Origin: Podarcis raffonei
Taxonomy: Eukaryota > Chordata > Lepidosauria > Squamata > Lacertidae
Reading direction: 5' to 3'
DNA: 64,000 nt
NCBI RefSeq assembly: GCF_027172205.1
Contig: NC_070606.1
Coordinates: 96,234,534 to 96,298,533, forward strand
Shown: piece by piece, positions 24,080 to 36,600 of the stretch
How the letters are laid out: each line of letters starts with the position of its first letter
Numbering within the stretch: position 1 is the first letter of the stretch
Made by a program: the position numbers and the translations under genes
The notes under the pieces: generated by a model
Database searches by the model: none
Seen by the model: the letters and a program-made list of their open reading frames with translations, nothing else
Told to the model about the DNA's origin: nothing

Positions 24080-24872
24080 GTTGAATGGAAATATGGGCTT
24101 ATGTGGAGGTGTATTTCAAAATGCACCAACACTCTCTAACAAAGCAAGGTCAAATGCTAAGCTCATATGCAGAAAAATACACTTTTAAATCAATATGCAA
24201 AGATGTGTCATTCAACATCCACATTTTTCCATTTAAGAATAAATTGCTTGGCAGCATATAGGTTCCCATTACATCTAGGTAGTCTCTGTAAACAATTGTT
24301 GCAAGCCTAGTCATTTGCAAATTAAGCCAGCAGTCCTTTCTGAAGCTAGCAATTAGCATATGACTAGGTCCCTGGGTAATGGCGGAGCAGATTCTGAGGC
24401 CCCTTGCGTCAGTTTTAGATTCCTCTTGGAAGACGTCATGTTCTTAGAGTCATCGTTAACATCATAAAACAACTTGGGTGTTCTGCTGAATAACAATTAG
24501 GTACAATTAGCATTGAACCCAGAGACACTGGCATAACATATAGGAATTACATACTTCCTTTTCAATCATTGTAATCAATGTGCAAGATCTTCTGCAGGAT
24601 GTGCTCTACTTTTCCAGGCCCATTGCCCAAGGACTGCGTAAGAAAATCATTTGAGCTGTACAGCAAACACAGGTGACCAGGCGAAAGGACAATGCCTTAA
24701 TTGCATGCTGACATTTTCACATATGCACAGTATTGCTAAATATCGGGGAGATTCCAGCTCTCTCTCCAATTATTCATCCAAACATAAAAAGAGAATGTTT
24801 TAGTAAAAGAGACTTAAGGCTCAATTTCATAGTAATTTGTGCAACAAGAGGTAGTGTTGTAAATAAAAAATA
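24080..24872. other. No gene seen
   Basis: AT-rich intergenic DNA without coding motifs or clear repeats. Confidence 0.5.
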
Positions 24873-26845
24873 TACCCTTTTCCCTTATGGGGTATCCAAG
24901 AGCCCATATAGAGTCCTTACATAGGTTTCCTATTGGTAGGAGAAAATAACAGAGGCCAACCAGAGAATATTGAGAAGCAAAGCAGCTAGTAAGCTTGATC
25001 TTTATTGATCTGTTGCAACAGGGTGCTCCCCTCACACGCAGGAAAGGAGGAGGACCCAGAAAAATGGCATGCAAGGCCTTATAAAGACTTTTGAAATTCC
25101 CATCCAGTAGATCAAGACCACCCCCAGAAACATTATGCATACATCACAGAAGGGGTGTAACCTAAGACCACCCCTCAGATACATCCCACCTACATCACAG
25201 AAATTTAAATGTTGTTTTTCTCTTGTCCTTGTTTATCTCCTGTCTGGCAGGTTCCTTGATTGGATTTCTTGAGGAGCCTGGCCAGTCTTTTGTAGTGATA
25301 AATACTTATTCAAACACAGACATACCCTTAAGACAGGATTTGTGAAGGAAAAGACAATGGGGAGGCTTTTTTCCGGTTTGACCTCGCAGAGAAAACATTT
25401 GCTCTGTTTAGGAATCAAAATGATTCCAGGTTGGCCTTCCTGTGCTGATCTATGTATGTGCGGTTTTGAACATTGCCATATATCTAAGACCATAAAATTC
25501 CTATCACATTATCCCCCCTTTGGGGCTAGAATTTTTCCTAAAAATTTTGCCCCACAAATAATAACATCGTATGTGGTAAATGGATGGCTTTGTGTAAATA
25601 TATCATATAAAAATAACACATGTTGTGTTTTGTTACTAAATTACTTGCAGCATTCTAGCTCTTGGGAGAAACATTTTCTCAATAGTGGTCTATGCTTTTC
25701 ACTTAGCAGGAAGGTCCAGTAATGACTGAAAAATGCAGTTTGCTTTGTCCTCCGCCATTTTTTATGTGTTCTCAGGTGTCAAGCTAGCTCTCCTTTGGTC
25801 TCACACTGGCATGGTGCCACAGCAGTGGCAATCCCTGGTGAATCCATTAGGGCTTTCATATTAACCATGTCGCCTGGTACTCACCATAGCTGGCACAGGT
25901 TTGGACACGTCATGAGAGAAATGTCTTTGCCTTGGCCTTTCTATGGGATTTTATTATTATAGGCTCTGGTCTTGCACTCATGTAGCTCCTTAGATGAAGG
26001 CTCCCTCGCTGTGTAGACAGTTTGCTCTGAGTAACTTCTAGGTTAAATTAGCACAAAGCAAACTGAAAAGTGTATTTCATAAGCATAACCAACTTTGGCA
26101 TAACTTGTGTTCTAAACAAAATTAAGCAAAATCTGCCCTTTTCCCCTTATGGGGTATCCAAGAGCCCATATAGAGTCCTTACGTAGGTTCCCTATTGGTA
26201 GGAGAAAATAACATAGGCCAACCAGAGAATATTGAGAAGCAAATCAGCTAGTAAGCCTGATCTTTATTGAACTGTTGCAACAGGGTGCTCCCCTCACACG
26301 CAGGAAAGGAGGAGGAACCCAGAACCAAGGTGTGCCCACCCTTATATAGACATTTTAAATTGCCCGCCCTGAAGTCCAAGACCACCCCCAGAAGCATAAT
26401 ACATACATCACAGAAGGGATGTAGCTCAAGACCACCCCCCAGGCACGTCATACCTACATCACAAAAAGGGCGGTCTATAGCAGAAATCAGAGTGCGTTGT
26501 TTATCTCTTGTCATTGTTTATTCCTGTCTGGCAGGTTACCTGTTAATGGTCACTTGATTGGATACCCTGGGGAGCCTGGCCAGTCTTTTGTAATGATAAA
26601 TACTTAGTTCCTGAGCCAGCTCACAGGCTCACCCTGTTCATACATACCCTTAAGACAGGATTTGTGAAGGAAAAGACAATGGGGAGGCTTTTCCATTTTC
26701 CTCTGACTTTGCAAAGAAAACATTTGGTCAGTTTAGGAGCCAAAATGGCTTCATGGCTGTTTTCCTGTGCTGCTTCAGACATGTGCTTGGTTGGTACATT
26801 TATGAACATTTAATATATATCTAAGACCTTAAAATTCTTATCACA
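24873..26845 (-). mobile_element. Decayed LTR retroelement (ERV-like fossil), LTR pair and short remnant
   Basis: Two related long terminal repeats, 24873-25508 and 26134-26845, lie in the same minus orientation. Each has an AATAAA signal (ttctcaatatt...aataaagatc on the minus strand), and a TATA-like motif is visible in the 26.1 kb copy. About 625 bp lies between them. A purine-rich run (aaaggggggat on the minus strand) abuts the inner edge of the 24.9 kb LTR, as a polypurine tract would. No gag, pol or env is recognisable, so the element is broken with most of its interior gone. The LTRs differ at very roughly a tenth of positions and by length, so it is old. Family not assigned. Confidence 0.6.
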
Positions 26846-26867
26846 CTTGGCATAACTATGTGAAGCT

Positions 26868-27010
26868 TCAGGCTGAACTTAACTTAGGTTCAATCCCTGG
26901 CATCTCTAGGTAGGGTTGAAAGAGACCCCTGCCTGAAACCTTGGAGAGCAGCTGCCACTTGCTATAGACGATACTGAGATGGATGCAGCAATTGTCTGAT
27001 TTAGTATATA
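26868..27010 (+). mobile_element. tRNA-derived SINE, truncated
   Basis: Contains ggttcaatccctggcatctc (B-box region) followed by gcctgaaaccttggagagca and gatactgagatggatgcag, the body of a common reptile SINE also seen inverted at 43.58-43.89 kb. The start of the head is missing. Confidence 0.55.
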
Positions 27011-27019
27011 CTAACAGAC

Positions 27020-27588
27020 TGGTTGGATGCAGGGGAATGGCCCGAGGAACCAGCTAGGGAACCCGCAAAGGAAGAAGGCTCAGAGCCAGGGAATTGGTAG
27101 TGGGACACCAATGAGAGGTCAGTTGGAGAAGAGGGAGAAAACTGTGAGGAGGATGTTTCAGAAGCTGAAGAGGTAACAGGGCTTAGTGAATAGGGGGCAG
27201 TGTGGCAGAGAACAGTCCAGACTCAGAGGCAGAAGCTGAAGCAGAATTGGAGGGAGGCTAAGAGACAGAGATGAGTCTAGCTGGCAAAGAGCCACAGCTG
27301 TCTCCCTCTCCTGCTGTGACAAACTCCCCCACCCTTTTCTCCCAAAACCAGGGGAGACATGAAGAGGGTGGAGAAGTTAGCTTCATGCAGGCGCAGTCTC
27401 AGATTGCTTGGGGAAAACCCCTGGAGAGGATGGGGGGAAATTAGGCAGCTGGGGGAAGGTGGGGAACTTCAGTCTCCCTTCCTGCTGGAGAAGAGTTGCT
27501 GCGCTGTGCAGAGCCTGTTTTAACTAATAAAGAGTTAACTCCAACTTGTTTGGTGTGGTGTCCTAATGTCTCACTCCTGACACAAGCT
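27020..27588 (+). repeat. LTR-like repeat with AATAAA near its right end
   Basis: GA-rich text ending taataaagagttaactcc and cactcctgacaca. It shares blocks (agaggcagaagctgaagcag, agattgcttggggaaa, gagttaactcca) with 54.70-55.14 kb. Could be a solo LTR; the ends and any duplication are not certain. Confidence 0.4.
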
Positions 27589-27589
27589 G

Positions 27590-27883
27590 GTGATGATCCA
27601 AAGTAGCTGCTTTCTCCCCAAACAGCTACACAACCAGGAAAGCATCTCAATCCAGCCTGAGACAGAAACAAAAACTATCATAGTCTTTGCTAGCTATGCT
27701 CTCCCCATCCCCTGTATATCTTTCACCTACTCCCACTTTAGATTTTTGAGTCCAAAAAGACTTCCCCCCAAATGGTTGATGCAGATGTTGCACTGAACAA
27801 CTAAGTCTGCTGGGAAAAGTCTTTTTGGTCTCAGAAATCTCACCAAACTTCCTGTCCAATACAAATTGCAACACCTCCTCTCC

Positions 27884-27922
<39 letters not shown>

Positions 27923-28850
27923 TCTGACTATAAACCAACACCAGCACCCCAATGGGGTGCCCTACTGACAAATTAATGGGCAAGGAAACTGCCCTGTAGG
28001 GTTGGCCTGTAAATTTAAATCAGCCACCTCCACCCATATCTACACTATTCTACCCATCCAACACACTCTTCCCTAACCTACAGCCAAATTGTGTACTGTG
28101 TACTGTGTCACAAAAGGCTCGCAGACGGCAGTAGAGACGGCAGACAGAAATGTTCATTGTGTGTCTCACACAAGAACAGAAGAGCAACAGGAAACGTAAC
28201 CCAGATACAACTAAGTCCAGTGCCACCTTGTGGCTAAACTATATAATTATATTATCCACACACTATAGACCTCCTTTTAGCAACTGCACCAGGAGACAAA
28301 ACTGCCCATAAGGCTAATTCATAAATTAAAATAAGCCGCCGTCTCTCAAATCTAGGTCCATTATACCAACTGGCCACTTACTCCTCCCCGGCCCAGGGCT
28401 GACTGTAGCTCTTGCACACTCCAAACCTCCACCTCGCAGCCAGGCCACAGTTTGATTTGCAGGACAAAAAGTCTCAGGTCTTGTGGTCAGCTCAGGTTTT
28501 GTGAACTGCTTAGAGGTTTTATTGACAGATAAGCAGTATACAAATAAAATAGGGGCTAGGGAAAGGCCTCCATAGCTCTGTTTCTCAGCAGCCTGCAAAC
28601 ACAGAGGCTGCAAACGCCACCTAGAGGAATGAAGTAAAACATTGTTTTTGATGTATTAAGCACACCTTTCTGAGACAGCCTGCACCATTGATATTTCACA
28701 TTATGTATGCATGACTTTTTTTAATCTATAAAATAATTTATGCACTGCCATTTATATACTGCGATATCAGAGTGAAGCAGAAAAAACACCCCATTAAAAA
28801 CAGTACAAACCACTGAAATGTCTAGCCAGTCAAGCAAGCCTCATACAGCT
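27590..28850. other. Intergenic DNA with a (CA)n microsatellite
   Basis: A (CA)n tract occupies 27883-27920. The remainder shows no coding motif and no repeat that I can classify. Confidence 0.5.
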
Positions 28851-28852
28851 GC

Positions 28853-29190
28853 AGTGGCATAGCGTGCGTTGCCAGTGCCTGGGGCCATGTGGAGGCAGGG
28901 GGTGGGAGGGAGGGAAACAGTCTGAGTACACATGTACATTCATCTGCCTAACAGCATCCATGTCACCCAGGAGATCACAGCCGCAGAAATAAGAAAAGAA
29001 GGGTCATTCTGTTGTCCAGGGAGGTCATTTCCTGGATCTCATGGAGAAGCTGTTTCCACAGAGCCCAGTGATGGAAGTGCGCAACTGCATTGAAGCATTG
29101 CCAGGTGTCGACATTTTGTGCCCTCTAACAATTTTGCACTGGGGACAACTGCCCCTGTGACCTGCCCCCACATGCAACACCACTGTACAG
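28853..29190. repeat. ~300-bp interspersed repeat, possibly hAT-like
   Basis: Begins cagtggcatagcgtgcgttg and continues with tcacccaggagatcacagcc and aagaaaagaag. The same order of blocks recurs at 41158-41455. A cagtggcgtagc-type start is typical of some hAT-derived elements, but the matching inverted end was not found. Confidence 0.4.
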
Positions 29191-29204
29191 CTGCACAGAA
29201 GGTG

Positions 29205-29560
29205 ATTAAGAAATGCCAGAAAGTCCCAAGTGAGGATGCCTGCCAAATCTCTGTTGGATCTGTAACATCAACAGCACTCTTCCAGATGATCTCAGCAATC
29301 GTACTGGACTATAAGGGCTCAGGTGGTCCTTCAGGTATCTCAAGTGGTTTAGGGGTTTGTTTATATTTTTTGAAATAGCGTTGGACCTGTCCTGGTAGCA
29401 TAAAGGCAGCCATTGCAGATGTTTTAGCAGGGCTGCCTCATGCTGTTGACCATCTGTCCCCATCAGCCGTCTTGCTGGTGCATTTTGTACCAGCTGGAGT
29501 TTCTGCCCCAAGGCCAAGGGCAGCCCCACAGAAAGCACATTGCAGTAATCTAGTCTCAAG
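29205..29560 (-). mobile_element. LINE fragment (L2-like reverse transcriptase C-terminal region)
   Basis: The minus-strand frame reads RLDYCNVLSVGLPLALGQKL, QLVQNAPARRLMGT and HLQWLPLCY, the post-palm region of L2/CR1-type LINEs. Both ends are truncated. Confidence 0.7.
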
Positions 29561-30424
29561 TTTACAAAAAGGACTACAAAGTGGCCACGTTATCCCAATC
29601 CAATTAGTGAAGGTTCAAACATATTGTTTCACAATGCCTTCCTTTCCAAGCCACCCCCAAACGCTGCGGCCACCACCTCCTCCCCCTCAGGGCTGGAAGG
29701 GGGGTCACTTTAGGTGTGTCTTGGGCGCTTGAGGGCACCGGCTGCCTCTGCATGAGGCTTGGGTGTCTTCGTGAGAGTGCACTGAGTGTCAGGGAGACAA
29801 AGACCCCTGCTCCTGAAGAAACAGAAAGGAGGCCCCACGTAGGATGGAATAATAATAGTATTAATAATTTTATTATTTATATCCTGCCCATCTGGCTGGG
29901 TTGCAATGGGACGGGTGTGCCTCTTCAGAGTTTGTGGTCCAGGGTGATGTGTGCTTGAGTTCTAGGCTCCTGCTTTAAGCCACTGGGTGCTTGTGATGCC
30001 ATTGAATGCAATGAATTGTGGCCGTTGCCTGAGGATTTGTTCTGCAGGAGGAGGGGAGGGACTTTCCCTGCGCTCTTTTAATTTGCTTTCCTTCTGACCT
30101 GCCCCTTTCTAACCTGCTTGCACGTGGAAAGCATCCAGGGCCCAAAGTGAGCTACTACGCCGAGAATTGCTAGGCCAAAGGCTGACGGCCGACAAATGTG
30201 CTTTCGCCGCTGGAGAGCGCCAGCTGCTAGACATCAAGTGCTCTACAGGAGAGCTGCAAGTGGAATGCATCTGCAGGCTGTTTCGTTGAATTGCATTCAA
30301 GGACAGCCACGAATGGACAGGAACCACGCGTGGCGAAAGCTGCGTGGGGAAAGCATCCAGGGCCTCGGGGGAGGCGCTCTCCCTGCGCTCTTGCTTAAAG
30401 GCTGGGTTCGGAGGCTGGTACAGC

Positions 30425-30545
30425 GTCTACGGCCATACTACCCTGAACACGCCCGATCTCGTCTGATCTCAGAAGCTAAGCAGGGTCAGGCCTGGTTAGT
30501 ACTTGGATGGGAGACCGCCTGGGAATACGGGGTGCCGTAGGCTTT
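30425..30545 (+). rRNA. 5S ribosomal RNA gene
   Basis: 121 nt matching vertebrate 5S rRNA from GTCTACGGCCATAC to GTAGGCTTT. The internal control region is intact: A box agctaagcagggtca and C box agtacttggatgggagacc. A TATA-like cttaaagg lies about 30 bp upstream, and a T-run follows the 3' end for polymerase III termination. It differs from the minus-strand copy at two positions (tctcagaag for tctcggaag, aatacgggg for aataccggg), so it may be a variant or decaying copy. Confidence 0.88.
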
Positions 30546-31040
30546 TGCCTCCTTTTGCCCCGCTTTCAACTCTGCCCCTCCATTTGCCGCCCATTTCATG
30601 CCAGGCGCTGCTGCCTGCTCTTCCCATCTTTCTTCTAATTTGCTTTTTAAAGGTTAGAAAGGAAAGGCACGACTCCACATGCGGCTTTCACGTTGCATAG
30701 TTCCTGTCCATTTGTGGCTGTCTTTGAATACAATTGAACTGAACAGCCTGCAAACGCTTTCCACTTGCAGCTCTCCTTCATGTGCTGCACTTCACGCCCG
30801 GCAGTTGCTGCCTCTTGATAGATTTCAGCTGAGCTGTGACTTTAAATGCTTGCATACCTCCCTGAGCGGAGCAGGGGGCGGGGGCAGGGCCTTGCAAAGG
30901 AAAAGCAGGTCCGAAAGGTGCGAGTCAGAAGGAAAGAAAATTAGAAGATGGGAAGAGCAGGCAGCAGCGCCTGGCATGAAATGGGCGGCAAGTGGAGGGG
31001 CAGAGTTGAAAGCGGGGCCGCTGACCGGCAAAAGGAGGCA

Positions 31041-31161
31041 AAAGCCTACGGCACCCGGTATTCCCAGGCGGTCTCCCATCCAAGTACTAACCAGGCCTGA
31101 CCCTGCTTAGCTTCCGAGATCAGACGAGATCGGGCGTGTTCAGGGTAGTATGGCCGTAGAC
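31041..31161 (-). rRNA. 5S ribosomal RNA gene
   Basis: 121 nt on the minus strand, closest of the three copies to the vertebrate consensus, with intact A and C boxes. The same upstream element gcttaaaggctgggttcgg precedes it, and T-rich text (gcttttgcctcctttt on the minus strand) follows. It is probably transcribable. Confidence 0.9.
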
Positions 31162-31587
31162 GCTGTACCAGCCTCCGAACCCAGCCTTTAAGCAAGAGCG
31201 CAGGGAGAGTCCCTCCCCCTCCTCCTGCAGAACAGATCTTCAGGCAATGGCCACAACTCATTGCATTCAACAGCAGTTAGCCCTTATCTCTCTTTTGTCA
31301 CAAGCACACGCTTGCACCTGCCTGCCCCTCACAACGTTCTCCCCAATGCAACTAGCCTGCACCAGATTCACTGGCTCACCAGTGGCCACACCCCACGCCA
31401 CTCAACCTATCTCACATGCTTCTCCCGCCACACCAAAGGTGATCAAGGCGGCGCAGGGCCACCACTCCAACATCAGCCCCGGTCTAATTTATAATGTAAA
31501 AATCTGAGGACAAATTGGAATGGATGGGTGAATGAAAAGACAGGGAGCATGTACCAGTGAAGCTACAGAATTCATATTCAGTCCTTT

Positions 31588-32131
31588 AAAATACTCAGAA
31601 GTCATTGAAAAAGATGCTCAAATATACCTTTCCCAAAAGCCAGAAGCTTTTTTGCTGGGCTTGATGGGAGAGGAAACAGCAACGGCAGATCAAAGACTAT
31701 TTATGTATGCCACAACTGCGGCGAGAACTTTATTAGCCCAAAAGTGGAAGTTACGGGAATTACTAACGATGGAGGAGTAGCAGACGAAGATGATGGACTA
31801 TGCGGAACTGGCAAAATTGACCTGCAGAGTTTGAAACCAGGACGAACTAAAATTCCAAAGAGACTGGAGCAAATTCATTGACTATATAAATAATAGAAGT
31901 TTGAAGACAGTAGCAGGACTGAAATAAATCCTACGACGTGGACTTTATAAAATAAGATTAAACTGTGAGATTAGATTTGAAAAGGGAAAGCTTGTTGGCG
32001 GGATGGAGGGAAGTCATAAACTCGGCAGAGCGGTAGGGAATAAGATTGGTAGGCGTATATTGGAAATTATAGTTTATTGTTTAAAGTGAAAGTTTAATAA
32101 AAATTATATTAAAAAAATACTCAGAAGCCAT
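31588..32131 (+). mobile_element. L1 LINE, 5'-truncated, with target duplication
   Basis: The piece ~31606-32113 encodes a short L1 ORF2 C-terminal fragment ([33 protein letters not shown]) with a premature stop and ends in AATAAA-like text and an A-run. Near-identical repeats aaaatactcagaagtcat and aaaatactcagaagccat flank it. Confidence 0.8.
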
Positions 32132-32244
32132 GACTGAAAAATGCTTTTGTAAAAATACACTTTATTTTACAGGGCCACGTGCTAAATTTTACACGTGTGC
32201 AATTTTTCACATTTGATGAGAAGCGTGTGCATTTTGCCCCTGGG

Positions 32245-32493
32245 TATCATGAACCAGTCCTGCCAACCTAGCAGTTCGAAAGCATGTCAAAGTGCAAGTA
32301 GATAAATAGGTACCACTCCGGCGGGAAGGTAAACAGCGTTTCCGTGCGCTGCTCTGGTTCGCCAGAAGCGGCTTAGTCATGTTGGCCTCATGACCTGGAA
32401 GCTGTACGCCGGCTCCCTCGGCCAACTGCAACCCCAGAGTCGGTCATGATGGACCAATGGTCAGGGGTCCCTTTACCTTTTATCATGAACCAG
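32245..32493 (+). mobile_element. Sauria-type SINE, 5'-truncated
   Basis: The SINE 32258-32480 starts inside the body (tcctgccaacctagcagttc) and ends in the BovB-like tail and ccctttacctttta. It is bounded by perfect 13-bp duplications tatcatgaaccag at 32245-32257 and 32481-32493. Confidence 0.85.
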
Positions 32494-32702
32494 AGTACCG
32501 TACATAAAATGTAATGTGACCATCTGCACTCAGGTGCAAATTGATTTCATATTTCTCAGTGCTTTTACTACTCAACAGGCTAATCTGAATGTGGGTGTTA
32601 GAACGATGGCATCTGTTCAGATCACTCCTGTTCTCAGATCCTTTCATCCAGTTCTGGCATTTATTTCTACCTGAATTCTCTCCCGAAAAAACGCATGTAT
32701 TA

Positions 32703-32852
32703 CAGAATCACAGAATTATAGATTTGGAAGGGACCGTGAGGGTCAGCTAGTCCAACTCCCTGCAATGAAGGAATATTTTTGCCCAACATGGGGCTTGAAC
32801 CCAAGGCCTTGCGGTTAAGAATCACTTGCTCTACGAACTGAGCAGAGCAACG
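32703..32852 (-). mobile_element. tRNA-Lys SINE with CR1-type tail
   Basis: The minus strand has a degraded tRNA head, the B-box region gggttcaagccccatgttgg, then the tail cagggagttggactagctga and the terminal attctgtgattctgta. Confidence 0.65.
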
Positions 32853-32960
32853 AGGCTATGGAGAAGTAAAGGATAAAGCTTTGCAGTAGGAGATGAAAAA
32901 TCCCCAGTGAGCAATAAGCCACTCTAAACTCTCCAACCTTGGTCTTCTGTGGGCTACAGC

Positions 32961-33070
32961 CTAATGAGGAACAGCACAGAGCTTAAATGGGCGGGGATGC
33001 ACCACAGCAGCTATTACAGGTTCTGTGTTCACTTCCTTCACTTCCTCTGGCAGCCGGAAGGTAAATGCTC
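32961..33070 (-). pseudogene. CYP2 pseudogene exon 9, 3' part
   Basis: Directly beyond the CR1 3' end, the minus strand reads AFTFRLPEEVKEVNTEPV, then PRPFKLCAVPH and TAG at 32961-32963. It is the normal C-terminus of a CYP2 protein, now about 6 kb from its other half. Confidence 0.87.
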
Positions 33071-33216
33071 TCATAGAATCATAGAATCATAGAGTTGGAA
33101 GAGACCACAAGGGCCATTGAGTCCAACCCCCTGCCAAGCAGGAAACACCATCAGAGCACTCCTGACATATGGTTGTCAAGCCTCTGCTTAAAGACCTCCA
33201 AAGAAGGAGACTCCAC

Positions 33217-33566
33217 TGTTGTGTATTGAGTCAAAGGATTTTATATCTGTATTATTATTGTCTGTATTTGCATTAGAGTAAAGTAACTGCCTTTTGGTTC
33301 CAGAGGGTACAGCTACTATTGGTTCATTTAAGCTGCTGTATTTGGATCCTCTGTCTTATTGGTTTCCTCCAAAAGGCAGGACGGTGATTGCCTGATATTG
33401 TTCCCTCCAAAATGTATCCTTTCTAGCTAGTTCCCTGTCCCTATAAATGTAGCTCTCCCCTCCTCAGTTCTCAGTCTTGTTTGCTTTAATAAAGAAGTGT
33501 TACTACAGAACTGTCTCCAGCATATTATGTCAAGAGAGCTGAAATCACAAACCCCACGTCACAACA
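33217..33566 (+). repeat. 5' LTR of the Mag-like gypsy element
   Basis: 350 bp. Contains a TATA-like ccctataaatgtagc about 125 bp before its end and an AATAAA signal (ttaataaagaagtg) downstream, in the usual U3-R-U5 order. Confidence 0.93.
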
Positions 33567-33692
33567 ACTGGCGACGAAGGTGGGATCCGGAATGCTGAGG
33601 AGCGGTTAAACGCAGCCCTGCCTCAGAGTCCGGATTGTAGCTAAGAACAAGACTCACTGGCCAGCTGAGAAGACGACCCTGCCCACAGGACA

Positions 33693-36600
33693 ATGGCGAG
33701 TCCAAGGGTATTGGAGCCCTTCCAGCCATCAGAGCCCCACACGTGGGAAGACTACGTCGAACGCTTCGAGTTCTTCGCAGTGGCTCAAGGGATCACCGAT
33801 GCCAGCAAAAGAAGGGCCACATTCCTGAGCTACTGTGGGCCTGAGACCTTCAAGCTGGCCAAGGCATTGCTTGCTCCAGCGAAGCTAAGTGAGACACCTC
33901 TCGAAGATATTCTTGCCTGCCTGACAAGCCATTTGGCGCCTACTGAGACCAAGATGGCCCGGCGGTTGGAGTTTCATAAGAGGCAGCAGCGTGCTGGGGA
34001 GTCTGTATCTGCATTCCTAGCTGAACTGCGGAAGCTCGCTCAGCACTGCGACTTCAAAGATCTGGAAGAGACTCTCCTGGATCGGTTTATCGGTGGTCTG
34101 AGCAGCAAGAAAGCCAGAAGACGCATCGTGGCTAAAGAAGAGGTTACCCTTGCTTCAGCCTTGAAGGAGGCCACCGCCACAGAGAATTATGAAAGAGAGG
34201 AGCTTGATGCCAGTCGCAAGACCCCTAAGCCACAGATAGAAGTTGCGCATGCCATGGACGAGCTAGAGGCTACTCCGAGCCAAAGCCCAGTCCGTGGGGT
34301 CGAGTCAGTGCGTCAGGCCTGCACAGTGCACAAAGAGCACCGAGGCAGGTGCCCTGGTTGTGGCGGAAACCATGAGCGGAAGAGTTGTCGTTTCCGGGAT
34401 GCTATGTGCCGGACGTGCGGGAAGACAGGTCACATCTCCAGGGTCTGTAGATCGGCGGCGTTGGGAGCGACAGGAGCACCTAGACTGGAGCATCGCAGAC
34501 CGCCCACGGCAAACCATGTTCTAAAGGACTGCCACTACGTAACGGAGATCAACGGGAGGGTCGTGCAGTTTCCAGCGCAAGGCAAGGCACACGTCAAGGT
34601 GAAGATTGAGGGTCAGCTGTGCGACATGGAGGTGGACTCCGGATCTGGATTCACTATCGTGTCGGACCAGACCGCGAGGACATTCTTCCCCAGGGGTAAG
34701 TTGCCCCCTCTGGAGCCCTTCCCGGCAACTTTGCAGTCATACTCAGCGGGCCGCATCCATGTCATGGGAATGTGTGCCGTGAGAGTACAGTTCCGGGACA
34801 AACAGGCGGTACTCAAACTGGTGATTGCGAAGGGCAGTCGCCCCAGTCTCCTGGGCACTGACTGGTTCCCCGCCCTGGGACTGAGTATATCAGGGCTTAA
34901 TTCAATCCAAACCTGCCCTGAGATGAGCGAGGCATTATGCAAAGAATTTGCTGGTCTCTTTAATGGGAAACTGGGTTGTTATAAAGGGCCCCCAGTTGAC
35001 TTCGAATTGGACCCTGGGGTGGCCCCAATCCGACTCAAACCAAGGCGAGTGCCATTTGCACTGCAACCCAAGATCGAAGCAGAGCTGGATAAATTGGTCA
35101 AGCAGGGAGTTCTCTCACCCGTGGACTCTGCTAAGTGGGAGACTCCAATCGTCACGCCCCTTAAAGCAAATGGGGAAGTCAGGATCTGTGCAGATTACAA
35201 ATGTACTATCAATAAGGCACTCAGGGGAAACTCATACCCCATTCCAGTCGTATCACATCTGTTGGCTAAACTGGCTGGGGGCAAGGTGTTCGCCAAAATT
35301 GACCTGGCACAAGCTTACCAACAGCTGCCAGTAACCCCACAATCAGCGGAAGCACAGACTATTGTCACACATAAAGGGGCGTTCAGAGTTAACAGATTAC
35401 AATTTGGAGTTTGTGTGGCCCCAGGGATTTTTCAAGGGCTCATGGAACGCCTGTTAAGAGGTCTGCCGGGGGTCTTGCCATTTTTTGATGACGTTTTGAT
35501 TGCTGGAAAAGACCCACAGGAACTGGTTGCGCGTGTCCGTGCAGTGTTGCTCAAGTTCAAGGAGGTGGGGTTGCAACTGAAAAAGGAAAAATGCAGTTTT
35601 GGGGTGCCAACTCTGGATTTCTTGGGGTTTAAAATTGATGCATTAGGCATCCACCCCACAGATGCTAAGATTAAGGCCATCATCGAGGCACCACGACCAC
35701 AGAACAAGACGGAGTTGCAGTCATTCCTGGGACTTATTAACTTTTATCATTCGTTCTTACCCCAGAAAGCTTCGGTAGCTGAACCATTACATAGACTGTT
35801 GCAGAAAAAGAATGTGTGGCGATGGGGGCAGGGGCAGCAGAAGGCTTTTGACTCCTTGCGAGGAATGCTGAGTAGCAGGAGCGTCCTTGCTCATTATGAT
35901 GAGTCGAAGCCGCTGGTCCTGGCATGTGATGCCTCTCAATACGGCCTGGGGGCGGTGCTGAGTCATAGGGAACCGGATGGGTCGGAAAAGCCCATCTCTT
36001 TCTATTCCCGTACGTTGTCGCCCACGGAGCGCAACTATGCTCAAATTGACAAAGAGGCGCTTGCAATTGTGGCAGGAATCAAAAAGTTCCATGATTATGT
36101 GTATGGTCGCCATTTCTCCATTGAAACGGACCACAAACCACTGTTAGGGTTGTTCAACCCAAACAAACAAACGCCACAAATTCTCTCCCCCAGAATGTTG
36201 CGTTGGTCTATATTCCTGAACGGGTTCCAGTGCACCTTGACCCATGTGCCGGGGAAACGGTTGTGCCACGCTGATGCGCTGAGTCGATTGCCCCTTCCTG
36301 GCGGGAGCAATGAGGATCCTGCTCCAGCGGAGCACATAATGATGCTGGAAACACTTCCGGGGGCTCCTATAACGGCTACTGATATAGCTGAGAAAACGAG
36401 GAAAGATGCTGTTCTCTCCCGTGTGCTCACTTGGGTGGGGAGGGGGTGGCCAGATGGTCCGCATGAAGACAAATTCAGGCCTTATGCGACAAGGCAGCAC
36501 GAGTTGTCCATGCATAAGGGTTGTCTCCTGTGGGGAGATAGGGTGATCATCCCAGCACCACTGAGAAACAGGGTTCTTGAGACGCTTCACATGGGACACC

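Larger units (their letters stand above)
30000..31270. repeat. 5S rDNA unit pair in inverted orientation
   Basis: A plus-strand 5S unit with spacer (about 30000-30690) faces a minus-strand unit (about 30690-31270). Matching arms include the region around cctgcaggaggagggg-type text at each outer edge, the upstream block gcttaaaggctgggttcgg before each gene, and the downstream block gcctccttttgcc with the following ~100 bp. The shared spacers show that these are rDNA repeat units and not isolated retrocopies. Confidence 0.75.

Noticed and set aside
30196-31110. Frames of 74-143 codons across the 5S units
   Set aside because: They run through 5S genes and GC-rich spacer and are not conserved protein families.
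30000-31270. CRISPR array or phage attachment structure for the inverted repeats
   Set aside because: The arms are 5S rDNA units in a vertebrate genome; there are no short regularly spaced repeats.
35787-36599. Minus-strand frames of 109-151 codons
   Set aside because: Shadows of the gypsy RNase H/integrase coding strand with no motif of their own.
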